Counted from the stretch's first letter, positions 1 to 7,194 are shown. The stretch: DNA of 11,308 nucleotides from Melioribacter roseus (GCA_020724325.1 DYHC01000033.1:1-11308); one strand, 5' to 3'. Numbers and translations are program-made. The notes: generated by a model from the sequence alone, not told the origin.

Positions 1-401
1 GGTGGAGATTCCCGTGGGAAAAAGACAGGTCGCGCGGTTATATAAAGGATGGAAGAAGTTTTAATGCATATATTATTGATTACGGCGGATCAAAAATTTT
101 ATTCGGCGGCGATACTGCGATGACCGATAAATTTAATGCAGCAAAGAATGAAAATATTGATATAGCTATTATGCCGATTGGTGCTTATAACCCGTGGAGG
201 AGAAATCATTGCAATCCGGAAGAAGCTTTACTAATGGCAAATGATATTGATGCAAAGTATTTTATTCCTATTCACACCAAGACATTTAAACAAGGATCGG
301 AACCGTTTAACGAGCCGATCGAATGGATGAAACGTGCAGCAGAAAATCTACCTATTAAAATAGGGATTGAAGAGATCGGTCAAACTTTTGTTTTAGGATA
401 A
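1..401 (+). CDS. Metallo-beta-lactamase-fold hydrolase, C-terminal part (5' end outside window)
   Basis: The reading frame is open from base 3 to the TAA at 399-401, so this is the C-terminal part of a gene beginning upstream; the first full codons read WRFPWEKDRSRGY. Visible marks of the UlaG/NAPE-PLD-like branch of the metallo-beta-lactamase superfamily are a buried strand followed by the metal-ligand motif FGGDTAMTD (about bases 105-125), a later strand IDIAIMPIGAYNPW, and the terminal metal-ligand His in YFIPIHTKTF. The two metal ligands near the end of the fold (Asp and His) are therefore present, while the HxHxDH motif would lie outside the window. Substrate cannot be told; relatives include phosphodiesterases and lactonases acting in the cytoplasm. 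The gene converges on the minus-strand transporter, with 41 bases between the stops, so it is probably unrelated to the hydroxyproline genes. Confidence 0.82.
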   Translation, partial: WRFPWEKDRSRGYIKDGRSFNAYIIDYGGSKILFGGDTAMTDKFNAAKNENIDIAIMPIGAYNPWRRNHCNPEEALLMANDIDAKYFIPIHTKTFKQGSEPFNEPIEWMKRAAENLPIKIGIEEIGQTFVLG

Positions 402-406
402 ATTCC

Positions 407-428
407 GGATCTAAATTTCCAGAGATCC
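407..428. terminator. Candidate bidirectional terminator hairpin between convergent genes
   Basis: GGATCT (407-412) and AGATCC (423-428) are perfect inverted arms with a 10-base loop, lying between the stop of the hydrolase (401) and the stop of the minus-strand transporter (443). A T-rich stretch follows on the plus strand only after about 20 bases (447-455, inside the transporter's 3' end), so this is a weak match to an intrinsic terminator. The call rests mainly on its position between convergent genes. Confidence 0.3.
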
Positions 429-442
429 TCCCTTTAAACGAA

Positions 443-1333
443 TTAATCTTTTTTTCCAATTTGCTGAATTAAAATTCCGCAGACAATCAAAACCAGTCCA
501 ATTATAGAAGAGATAAATAATTTCTCTTTCAAAACAAGTGCAATAAAGAAAAGTGAAATAACCGGAAAGAGATAAACCATTGTAGAGGTTTTTGCTTTAT
601 TCTCGCTTAGCGATAATGCTTTAAGCCATAAGAAAAATGTAATTCCCATTTCGAACAGACCAATATAAACGGCGCCGATAATATATTTATAATCAACAGG
701 TTCAAACGAACCGAAAAACAGAATGTATAAACCGGTAAAAATTGTTCCGAAAAAGAATGAACCAAAAAGTTTAACCGATTCTTCCCTGCTATCCAGCAAA
801 TTTAAAATCCAGAATGATGCCCATATAAAGGAACTGCTTAAAGCCAGAATCACTCCATACAGATTATGAAAATGAAGCGAAAGAAGATTTCCGCGTGTTG
901 CTATTATTACCACTCCGGTAAAAGCAATTATTAATCCAACCATTATCCTGATCGATAATTTTTGCTTAAGAAATAGTGCAGAAAAAACTGAAATGATAAG
1001 CGGCCAAGTTAAATTTAACGCTTGCGCTTCCTGTGCTTGTAAAACCGAATATGCTTCGAATAAAATAAGATAATAGATGAATGGGTTGATTAATCCCAGG
1101 GCAACATTATTCTTTAAGTGGTGCTTGCTGAAAAATTGTTTTAACTCTTTAGAAGACTTTTTGCTTGCAATAAAAAATAAAACTACTACGCTTGTAAGTG
1201 AAGAAAAAAATAGAAGTTGAGAATTAGACATCCCGTGTAAAGTAAGCTTAAAAGCGGTTGCTACTGTAGACCAAAATAAAATTGCACCCAGCGCGAACAA
1301 TATCGATTTCTTACTGTTTGTCATACTTTCCAT
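443..1333 (-). CDS. EamA/DMT-superfamily transporter
   Basis: A 296-residue, very hydrophobic protein with about ten predicted membrane helices arranged as two EamA repeats. The first repeat opens with ILFALGAILFWSTVATAFK, the usual EamA first helix, and contains the QAQEAQALNLTWPLIISVFSALFLKQKLS segment; the second contains SSFIWASFWILNLL and ends with PVISLFFIALVLKEKL plus a last helix. The family exports or imports small metabolites, often amino acids, across the inner membrane; the substrate cannot be read from sequence. The ATG at 1333 is the longest start (an in-frame stop lies two codons upstream) and the ATG at 1324 is the alternative; neither has a well-spaced Shine-Dalgarno site, the nearest purine run AGGAAAGG being about 21 bases before 1333. 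It is divergent from the GRE activase and shares its 119-bp intergenic region, so a role in proline or hydroxyproline flux is possible but only inferred. Confidence 0.88.
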   Translation of the reverse strand: MESMTNSKKSILFALGAILFWSTVATAFKLTLHGMSNSQLLFFSSLTSVVVLFFIASKKSSKELKQFFSKHHLKNNVALGLINPFIYYLILFEAYSVLQAQEAQALNLTWPLIISVFSALFLKQKLSIRIMVGLIIAFTGVVIIATRGNLLSLHFHNLYGVILALSSSFIWASFWILNLLDSREESVKLFGSFFFGTIFTGLYILFFGSFEPVDYKYIIGAVYIGLFEMGITFFLWLKALSLSENKAKTSTMVYLFPVISLFFIALVLKEKLFISSIIGLVLIVCGILIQQIGKKD

Positions 1334-1404
1334 TATTCACTGCAACAAAATAATCCTTTCCTGTTTCAAAAATGAACAAAAAGCAACTGCCTAATTTAAT
1401 TTCT

Positions 1405-1428
1405 TGCTCAAATACTTTATTTTGAGCA
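1405..1428. promoter_or_regulatory. Inverted repeat (operator or leader hairpin) upstream of the GRE activase
   Basis: TGCTCAAA (1405-1412) and TTTGAGCA (1421-1428) are perfect 8-base inverted arms around an 8-base AT-only-rich spacer (TACTTTAT). The element sits in the divergent intergenic region, 24 bases before the activase ATG. Arm length and a 16-base centre-to-centre distance fit a dimeric regulator's operator; an mRNA hairpin is the alternative. No T-run follows, so it is not a good intrinsic terminator. No convincing -35/-10 pair was found around it. Confidence 0.5.
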
Positions 1429-1452
1429 GGAAATATTTGAAGCAATTGGGTT

Positions 1453-2259
1453 ATGAGTATAAAAGGATACATTTTCGATATAAAAAAATATTCTATTAAT
1501 GACGGTCCCGGTATCCGCACAACTGTATTTTTGAAGGGTTGTCCGCTTAAGTGCTGGTGGTGCCATAATCCGGAGAGCCAGAGAAAATTACCGGAAAAAT
1601 TTGAAGAGTGCACTTTCCGATGGCATTTATCGAACGATTATGAAAACAAACAACGCATCGGTTCAGAAGTAACAAGCGAACAGGTAATTACTGAAATTGA
1701 AAAGGATGTTCCTTTCTACGAGGAATCGAACGGCGGCGCTACTTTTTCTGGCGGAGAACCGATGCTTCAAATCAATTTCCTCAATGAACTATTAACTCTT
1801 TGCAAAGCAAAAGAAATTAGAACCGCTGTTGATACTACCGGCTATACCGACTTCAATAATTTTGAGCTTATCTATAATGCAACAGATCTTTTTCTGTACG
1901 ATCTTAAATTGATAGACGATGATCTGCATATCAAATACACAGGCGTATCCAACAAAACGATTCATCACAATTTAAAATTACTTACTGATCTCGGCAATAA
2001 AGTTGTTTTAAGAATCCCTATTATTCCACATGTAAACAATAACGGGAAAAATCTTGATGAAATGCTTAAATTTATTTCGTCCTTAAAAAATATCCGTGAA
2101 ATTAATTTACTGCCTTATCATAAAAATGCAGCCGCTAAATACACTAAAATGAAAATAGAAAATAAACTTCCGGAACTGGAGCCGCCTTCAAAAGAAGAAA
2201 TGAATCTGCTTAAGGATTTTTTCGAATCAACCGGCATTAATGTGAAAACTGGAGGATAA
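1453..2259 (+). CDS. Glycyl radical enzyme activase (radical SAM), single-cluster form
   Basis: This 268-residue cytoplasmic radical SAM enzyme should cleave S-adenosylmethionine to generate the glycyl radical on the GRE encoded immediately downstream. The SAM cluster motif CX3CX2C is C30, C34, C37 in GCPLKCWWCHNPES, preceded by the family signature SINDGPGIRTTVFLKGC. SGGEP (99-103), DTTGY (127-131), DLKLIDDDLHIKYTG (150-164) and LLPYHKNAAAKYTKM (219-233) follow in normal order. Between residue 42 and EVTSEQV (72) there is only a short linker with one cysteine (C53). Activases of non-PFL GREs usually carry a ferredoxin-like domain with two more 4Fe-4S clusters here, and it is absent. The start is preceded only by a weak GGG (1448-1450), while the stop lies 2 bases before the GRE start, so the two genes form a coupled pair. 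Identity as a GRE activase is near certain; partner choice comes from adjacency. Confidence 0.93.
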   Translation: MSIKGYIFDIKKYSINDGPGIRTTVFLKGCPLKCWWCHNPESQRKLPEKFEECTFRWHLSNDYENKQRIGSEVTSEQVITEIEKDVPFYEESNGGATFSGGEPMLQINFLNELLTLCKAKEIRTAVDTTGYTDFNNFELIYNATDLFLYDLKLIDDDLHIKYTGVSNKTIHHNLKLLTDLGNKVVLRIPIIPHVNNNGKNLDEMLKFISSLKNIREINLLPYHKNAAAKYTKMKIENKLPELEPPSKEEMNLLKDFFESTGINVKTGG

Positions 2260-2261
2260 CG

Positions 2262-4625
2262 ATGAATGAACGAATAAAAAAGCTAAGAGAACAAACGTTG
2301 AATGCCGTTCCAAAATTATCTCACGAACGCGCAAAATTATTGACTGAATTTTATAAAACAGGAAAACCTGAACAAACTTCAATACCGGCAGCCCGTGCGC
2401 TTGCGTTTAAATACATACTTGAGAATAAAACACTTTGTGTGAATGATGGCGAACTGATTGTTGGCGAGCGCGGACCAGAACCTAAAGCTACGCCCTCTTA
2501 TCCTGAACTTTGTGTACATAGTTTGAAGGATCTTGAAATTCTGCACTCGCGTTCTAAAGTCTGGTTTAAGGTTAATGACGAAACTAAATCTGTTTATGAA
2601 AATGAAATTATCCCTTTCTGGGAAGAAAGATCGATACGCAATAAAATATTTAATGAAGTTGATGACGAGTGGAAAGAATGCTACACTGCTGGAATATTTA
2701 CAGAATTTATGGAGCAGCGAGCGCCTGGACATACCGTTTTGGATGACAAAATCTATAAGAAAGGAATGCTCGATTTTATAAACGACATAAAACATTCAAT
2801 AGCTAATCTGGATTTTTATAACGACCAAAAAGCGTTCGAAAAGCGGGAAGAGCTCCGTGCAATGGAAATTTGTGCCGGGGCATTGATTTCTTATTCTAAC
2901 CGTTACAGCAATAAATTGCTTGAGCTTGCCAATGTTGAAATAGATAAACAACGCAAAGATGAACTTGAAACAATGGCAGGTATCTGTAAACGTGTTCCTG
3001 CTAATTCACCGCAAACTTTCTGGGAAGCATTACAATATTATTGGCTTGTTCATCTCGGCGTTATAACAGAATTAAATACGTGGGATTCATTCAACCCCGG
3101 AAGATTAGACCAGCATCTCTATCCGTTCTACAAGAGAGACCTCGAAAGCGGATTGCTAAACGAAGAAGGTATTAAAGAATTGCTTCAATCATTCTGGATA
3201 AAATTTAATAACCAGCCAGCTCCTCCTAAAATTGGAGTAACAGCAGCAGAGAGTGGAACATATACGGATTTCTGTTTAATCAATTTAGGCGGTGTAACTC
3301 CCGAAGGCGAAGATGCCGCCAACGATTTAACTTATGTTATCCTTGATGTTATTGAAGAGATGAGACTTCTTCAACCAAGCTCCATGGTTCAAGTCAGCAA
3401 GAAAAATCCCGATCGTTTGTTAAAACGAACAATGAAAATTGTAAAAACTGGATTTGGACAGCCGAGCATTTTTAATACTGATGCAATAATTCAGGAAATG
3501 CTAAGACATGGCAAATCAATAATTGATGCGCGATGCGGCGGTGCTAGCGGATGCGTTGAAACAGGTGCTTTCGGAAAAGAAGCTTACATTCTAACCGGTT
3601 ACTTCAATTTAGCTAAAGTTCTTGAGATTACATTAAACAATGGCTTCGATCCAAGAACAAAGAAACAAATCGGACTTTTAACCGGCAATCCAAATTCCTT
3701 TTCATCGTTCGATGAATTAATGTCTGCCTACGAAACACAGCTTAATCATTTCATAAACATTAAGATAAAAGGGAATATAATTATAGAACGGATTTATGCC
3801 AATTATATGCCCGCTCCTTTTATGTCGATTCTTATTGATGACTGCATCAAAAAAGGAATTGACTACAATGCCGGTGGTGCACGCTATAATACTTCTTATA
3901 TTCAAGGTGTTGGACTCGGCTCAATTACAGATTCGCTTGCTTCCATCAAATATAATGTGTTCGATAAAAAGAAAATAACAATGAGTAAACTGCTCGAAAC
4001 ACTAAAAGAAAATTTTGAAAAGGATAAAGAATTGCAGAATAAATTTTTATTCGAAACACCTAAATATGGTAATGACGACGACTACGCTGATGATGTAACA
4101 CGGCAAGTTTTCGAAATTTACTTCAATGCCGTTGATGGAAGACCAAATACAAAAGGCGGATATTTCAGAATTAATCTGCTGCCTACAACCTCTCATGTTT
4201 ACTTTGGAAGTGTTACCGGCGCTACACCTGATGGGCGGCTTGCGTTCGAACCTCTAAGCGAAGGAATTTCGCCCGTTCAGGGATCGGATGTTCATGGTCC
4301 AACTTCGGTTATTAAATCAGCATCTAAAATTGATCATCTTAGAACCGGCGGAACTTTACTTAATCAAAAATTTACACCTCAGTTACTTGAAACAGAAGTC
4401 GGCATCGAAAGAGCCGTGCAATTAATAAGAACTTATTTCAAATTGGACGGGCATCATATTCAGTTCAACGTTGTAACTGCGGATATATTACGCGAAGCAC
4501 AAAAACATCCGGAAAAATACCGCGATCTTATTGTACGTGTAGCCGGATACAGCGATTACTTCGTAGACCTAAGCGAAGCATTACAAAATGAAATTATAAG
4601 AAGAACCGAACACTCGATGCTTTAA
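2262..4625 (+). CDS. hypD: Glycyl radical enzyme, probable trans-4-hydroxy-L-proline dehydratase (HypD)
   Basis: 787 residues, full length for the PFL/GRE family. The radical loop RVAGYSDYF puts the radical glycine at G762 near the C-terminus, and the thiyl cysteine is C431 in GASGCVETGAFG with general-base E433. GCVET, rather than PFL's adjacent Cys pair or the GCVEP of choline and glycerol/diol lyases, is what I recall for HypD. As I remember the Clostridioides difficile HypD structure, the working residues are H160, D278, S334, D339, C434, E436, Y450, T645 and G765; here H157, D275, S331, D336, C431, E433, Y447, T642 and G762 all match at a constant offset of 3. Expected reaction: trans-4-hydroxy-L-proline to Δ1-pyrroline-5-carboxylate plus water, in an oxygen-sensitive cytoplasmic enzyme. 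The start has an excellent GGAGG (2251-2255) lying within the last codons of the activase. This HypD is unrelated to the hydrogenase maturation protein of the same name. No P5C reductase gene lies in the window. Confidence 0.87.
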   Translation: MNERIKKLREQTLNAVPKLSHERAKLLTEFYKTGKPEQTSIPAARALAFKYILENKTLCVNDGELIVGERGPEPKATPSYPELCVHSLKDLEILHSRSKVWFKVNDETKSVYENEIIPFWEERSIRNKIFNEVDDEWKECYTAGIFTEFMEQRAPGHTVLDDKIYKKGMLDFINDIKHSIANLDFYNDQKAFEKREELRAMEICAGALISYSNRYSNKLLELANVEIDKQRKDELETMAGICKRVPANSPQTFWEALQYYWLVHLGVITELNTWDSFNPGRLDQHLYPFYKRDLESGLLNEEGIKELLQSFWIKFNNQPAPPKIGVTAAESGTYTDFCLINLGGVTPEGEDAANDLTYVILDVIEEMRLLQPSSMVQVSKKNPDRLLKRTMKIVKTGFGQPSIFNTDAIIQEMLRHGKSIIDARCGGASGCVETGAFGKEAYILTGYFNLAKVLEITLNNGFDPRTKKQIGLLTGNPNSFSSFDELMSAYETQLNHFINIKIKGNIIIERIYANYMPAPFMSILIDDCIKKGIDYNAGGARYNTSYIQGVGLGSITDSLASIKYNVFDKKKITMSKLLETLKENFEKDKELQNKFLFETPKYGNDDDYADDVTRQVFEIYFNAVDGRPNTKGGYFRINLLPTTSHVYFGSVTGATPDGRLAFEPLSEGISPVQGSDVHGPTSVIKSASKIDHLRTGGTLLNQKFTPQLLETEVGIERAVQLIRTYFKLDGHHIQFNVVTADILREAQKHPEKYRDLIVRVAGYSDYFVDLSEALQNEIIRRTEHSML

Positions 4626-4728
4626 TATCCGTACGAATCCACTGCATCTGTGTAATCAGCGTTCTAACATAAATGATATTTTTAATACAGGTTTGTTTTC
4701 AAAAAAAATCAAACAACAAGAGGTAAAA

Positions 4729-6123
4729 ATGTTCAACTCCAAAACGTATATTCAACGACGATCAGAATTAAAGAAAAGAATTAAAAACGGAATTATTCTG
4801 TTCCTTGGGAATAATGAATCACCCATGAATTATACAGACAATACTTATCATTTCCGTCAGGACAGCACATTCCTTTATTACTTCGGATTAAACCGGGCAG
4901 AACTTGCAGCAATTATTGATGTTGATGAAGACAAAGAAATTGTATTCGGTGATGATTTTAATATCGATACGATTGTGTGGATGGGTCCTCAGCCTACAAT
5001 TAAACAGCAAGCCGCCGGGTGCGGCGTTAAAATTACAAAGCCGAAAAACGAACTGTCTGAAATATGCGATAATGCCATTAAACAAGGAAGAAAAATTCAC
5101 TTTATCCCGCAATATCGATATGATAATATTCTTAAAATTCATAAACTGCTTGGAATTGATCCGCATAGAGTAAATGAATATGCCTCCATGATTCTCATTA
5201 AGGCGATCGCAGAACAAAGATTAGTAAAATCCAATGAGGAGATTTCGGAGATCGAAAATGCAATTAACATCTCATACGAAATGCACATTGCAGCAATGAG
5301 ATTTGCAAAACCCGGAATGTATGAACGTGAAGTTGCTGGATTTATTGAAGGACTTGCATTATCTATGGGATGCGGCTTAGCTTTTCCGCCAATACTTTCG
5401 CGTAACGTTCAAACTCTCCATAATCATTATTACGGAAATAAATTAAAAGATGGTGATCTTGTTGTTAATGATTCAGGCGCAGTAGCCACATCACATTACA
5501 CAAGCGATATTACAAGAACTTTTCCTGTTAACGGTAAATTTACTCAGGTACAAAAATTTATTTATGAAATTGTTCTCGCCTCTAATATGACTGCAATAAA
5601 AGAAATACGACCAGGGAAAAATTATAAATCGGTTCATCTTAGAGCAGCAGAAGTAATAACAGATGGTTTAAAAGCACTTGGTATTATGAAGGGAAATACG
5701 AAGGATGCTGTTGAAGCCGGCGCTCATGCTCTGTTTTTTCCGCATGGACTTGGTCACCTTTTGGGTCTTGATGTTCATGATATGGAAAATTACGGCGAAA
5801 ATAATTTTGGATATGACGAAAAGACCAAAAGAAGTACTCAGTTTGGTTTGAAATCACTGCGATATGCACGTCCGCTCGTTGCTGGAGTTGTACTAACAGT
5901 TGAACCGGGGATCTATTTCATTCCAGAACTAATTGATAAATGGCAAAATGAAAAAAAATTCACTGAGTTTATTAATTATAATATGGTAAATAAATACAGA
6001 AATTTCAGCGGTGTTAGAATTGAAGACGATATAGTTGTAACAAATAACGGATGCCGTGTTCTAGGAAAACCAATTCCAAAAACCATTGAAGAAATTGAAG
6101 AAGTAGCTTCTAATAAAATTTAA
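4729..6123 (+). CDS. pepP: Xaa-Pro aminopeptidase (peptidase family M24B)
   Basis: 464 residues from the chosen ATG, which has AGAGG five bases upstream (4719-4723); an in-frame ATG at 4693 would add 12 residues but has no ribosome site. The N-terminal AMP_N domain (about 5-150) shows the typical YHFRQDSTFLYYFGLNRAE stretch. The C-terminal pita-bread domain (about 165-445) has the five dinuclear-metal ligands D248, D260 (SDITRTFP), H343 (PHGLGH), E392 (TVEPGIYF) and E432 (RIEDD), with the accessory histidines H231, H339 and H350. The enzyme removes an N-terminal residue that precedes proline, in the cytoplasm. Collagen-type peptides rich in Gly-Pro-Hyp are natural substrates for such an activity, which fits its place between HypD and ProDH. 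It stands 103 bases downstream of the GRE, so it could have its own promoter. PepQ-type prolidase is the alternative, but the AMP_N pattern and length favour PepP. Confidence 0.92.
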   Translation: MFNSKTYIQRRSELKKRIKNGIILFLGNNESPMNYTDNTYHFRQDSTFLYYFGLNRAELAAIIDVDEDKEIVFGDDFNIDTIVWMGPQPTIKQQAAGCGVKITKPKNELSEICDNAIKQGRKIHFIPQYRYDNILKIHKLLGIDPHRVNEYASMILIKAIAEQRLVKSNEEISEIENAINISYEMHIAAMRFAKPGMYEREVAGFIEGLALSMGCGLAFPPILSRNVQTLHNHYYGNKLKDGDLVVNDSGAVATSHYTSDITRTFPVNGKFTQVQKFIYEIVLASNMTAIKEIRPGKNYKSVHLRAAEVITDGLKALGIMKGNTKDAVEAGAHALFFPHGLGHLLGLDVHDMENYGENNFGYDEKTKRSTQFGLKSLRYARPLVAGVVLTVEPGIYFIPELIDKWQNEKKFTEFINYNMVNKYRNFSGVRIEDDIVVTNNGCRVLGKPIPKTIEEIEEVASNKI

Positions 6124-6174
6124 TTTTTGCAACCGTCATGCTGAGCATCCCGAGCAAAGCGAGGGATAGCCGAA
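6121..6174. repeat. Hairpin repeat, copy 1
   Basis: A 54-base unit beginning at the peptidase's TAA stop codon and repeated at 6191-6244 with exactly 70 bases between starts. It differs from copy 2 at two positions (6133 C versus A, 6156 A versus G). The core contains ATCCC and GGGAT arms (5 bp) around a small GC-AAA-GC loop. It carries the left outer arm GTCATGCT (6135-6142) but lacks its own right arm, the sequence running instead into ATAGTGTTG. It looks like a degenerate copy of a dispersed REP-like palindromic element. Confidence 0.85.
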
Positions 6175-6190
6175 TAGTGTTGAACATTGT

Positions 6191-6251
6191 TAATTTTTGC
6201 AAACGTCATGCTGAGCATCCCGAGCGAAGCGAGGGATAGCCGAAGCATGAC
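6191..6251. repeat. Hairpin repeat, copy 2, with intact outer stem
   Basis: The second copy of the 54-base unit (6191-6244), continued by the right arm that copy 1 lacks. The nested structure is an outer stem GTCATGCT (6205-6212) with AGCATGAC (6244-6251), 8 perfect pairs, enclosing ATCCC (6217-6221) with GGGAT (6233-6237) and a central GCGAAGC (6225-6231), a heptamer known to form an unusually stable DNA mini-hairpin. It ends 16 bases before the ProDH ATG, so in RNA it would stand directly upstream of that ribosome site. No T-run follows, which argues against simple intrinsic termination. Its GAGCGAAGCGAG core is unlike the AT-rich surroundings. Confidence 0.85.
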
Positions 6252-6267
6252 TTGAGAAAGAAATGCA

Positions 6268-7194
6268 ATGAATATTTCCAAAAATATTCTGTTGTGGATG
6301 TCAGAAAATAAATTTATGAAAGAACGAATTCCGGAATTGAAATTCGTTCGTAAAGCCGTCAAAAAATTCATGCCGGGCGAAACCGAGGAAGATGCTCTTT
6401 ACGCCGCAGAACAGTATTTACATTTTGGCGTTCCATTAGTATTTACTAAGCTTGGCGAAAATATATCACGGCTTTCTGAAGCCCAAGAAGTCCGGGATCA
6501 TTACCTTAAGCTCATAGACAAGATTAAAGAAAAAAATCTCGATATTGAAATTTCTGTTAAACTAACTCAACTCGGATTTGATCTCTCCGAAGAAGAAACC
6601 ATTAATAACTTTTTAGCGATTGTAAAAAATGCTAAAGAAAAACTTCACAATTCAGTTTTTATTGATATGGAAAACAGCCTTTATACTAAACGGACAATAG
6701 ATTTCTATAAGAAATGTAAAAAAGATTTTGATAATGTTGGTATTTGTCTTCAAGCTTATTTATTCCGAACGGAGAAAGATATAGAAGAATTATTGAGTTT
6801 TAATCCTTCTATTAGAATGGTTAAAGGCGCATATAAAGAACCTTACGATTTGGTATTCAAGAATAAAACAATGGTTGATAATAATTTTTTTCTCTGTGCA
6901 AATAAGTTATTATCGGAATCGGCTCAAAAAAAAATACGACCCGTCTTTGCAACACATGACGAGAAATTGATAAACAGTATAATTAATGAAGCAGATAAAA
7001 TGGGAATTAGCAAAACCAGCTACGAATTCCAAATGCTTTATGGAATTAAAACAGAACTTCAGAAAAAACTTGCTAAGGATGGATTTGTAATCCGTGTATT
7101 AATTGCTTACGGCGAGTCCTGGTATCCATGGTATATGCGGCGCCTGGCGGAGCGACCTGCAAATATCTGGTTTGTAATAAAAAATATTTATTGA
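6268..7194 (+). CDS. Proline dehydrogenase family protein, possibly hydroxyproline dehydrogenase
   Basis: 308 residues, matching the short monofunctional FAD-dependent ProDH of Bacillus and Thermus rather than bifunctional PutA. Barrel motifs are in order: SVKLTQLG (K98), IDMENS (D133), LQAYLFRT (162-168), RMVKGAYKEP (183-192), ATHD (H230), YEFQMLYGI (252-260) and the C-terminal MRRLAERPAN with R291, R292 and E295, which hold the substrate carboxylate. The reaction is proline to P5C with electrons passed to membrane quinone. The strand before the last helix reads RVLIAYGESWYPWYMRR: aligned without gaps to the YVPYG of Thermus ProDH, the active-site Tyr (Y275 there, Y540 in PutA) is Leu278 here. 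In human hydroxyproline dehydrogenase that position is Ser. This makes hydroxyproline a plausible substrate, but a clade-wide variant is not excluded. The start has GAGAAAG (6254-6260) upstream, immediately after the hairpin repeat. Confidence 0.92.
   Translation: MNISKNILLWMSENKFMKERIPELKFVRKAVKKFMPGETEEDALYAAEQYLHFGVPLVFTKLGENISRLSEAQEVRDHYLKLIDKIKEKNLDIEISVKLTQLGFDLSEEETINNFLAIVKNAKEKLHNSVFIDMENSLYTKRTIDFYKKCKKDFDNVGICLQAYLFRTEKDIEELLSFNPSIRMVKGAYKEPYDLVFKNKTMVDNNFFLCANKLLSESAQKKIRPVFATHDEKLINSIINEADKMGISKTSYEFQMLYGIKTELQKKLAKDGFVIRVLIAYGESWYPWYMRRLAERPANIWFVIKNIY

Noticed and set aside
1311..1613. Minus-strand 100-codon open frame
   Set aside because: It overlaps both the transporter 5' end and the activase including its cluster-binding cysteines; it has no recognisable domain and is a shadow of well-identified genes.
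2379..2795. Minus-strand 138-codon open frame inside the GRE gene
   Set aside because: It is antisense to a conserved GRE coding region, has no family resemblance and no separate ribosome site.
2262..4625. GRE as pyruvate formate-lyase
   Set aside because: PFL has two adjacent active-site cysteines; here the motif is GCVET with a single cysteine and a following glutamate, the dehydratase/lyase pattern.
4693..4728. Earlier in-frame start for the peptidase
   Set aside because: The added residues (FSKKIKQQE) are not part of the AMP_N domain and there is no Shine-Dalgarno site before 4693, while AGAGG stands correctly before 4729.
6120..6371. Minus-strand 83-codon open frame across the hairpin repeats
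   Set aside because: It reads through the repeat units and into the ProDH 5' end; its peptide is a translation of repeat sequence without domain character.
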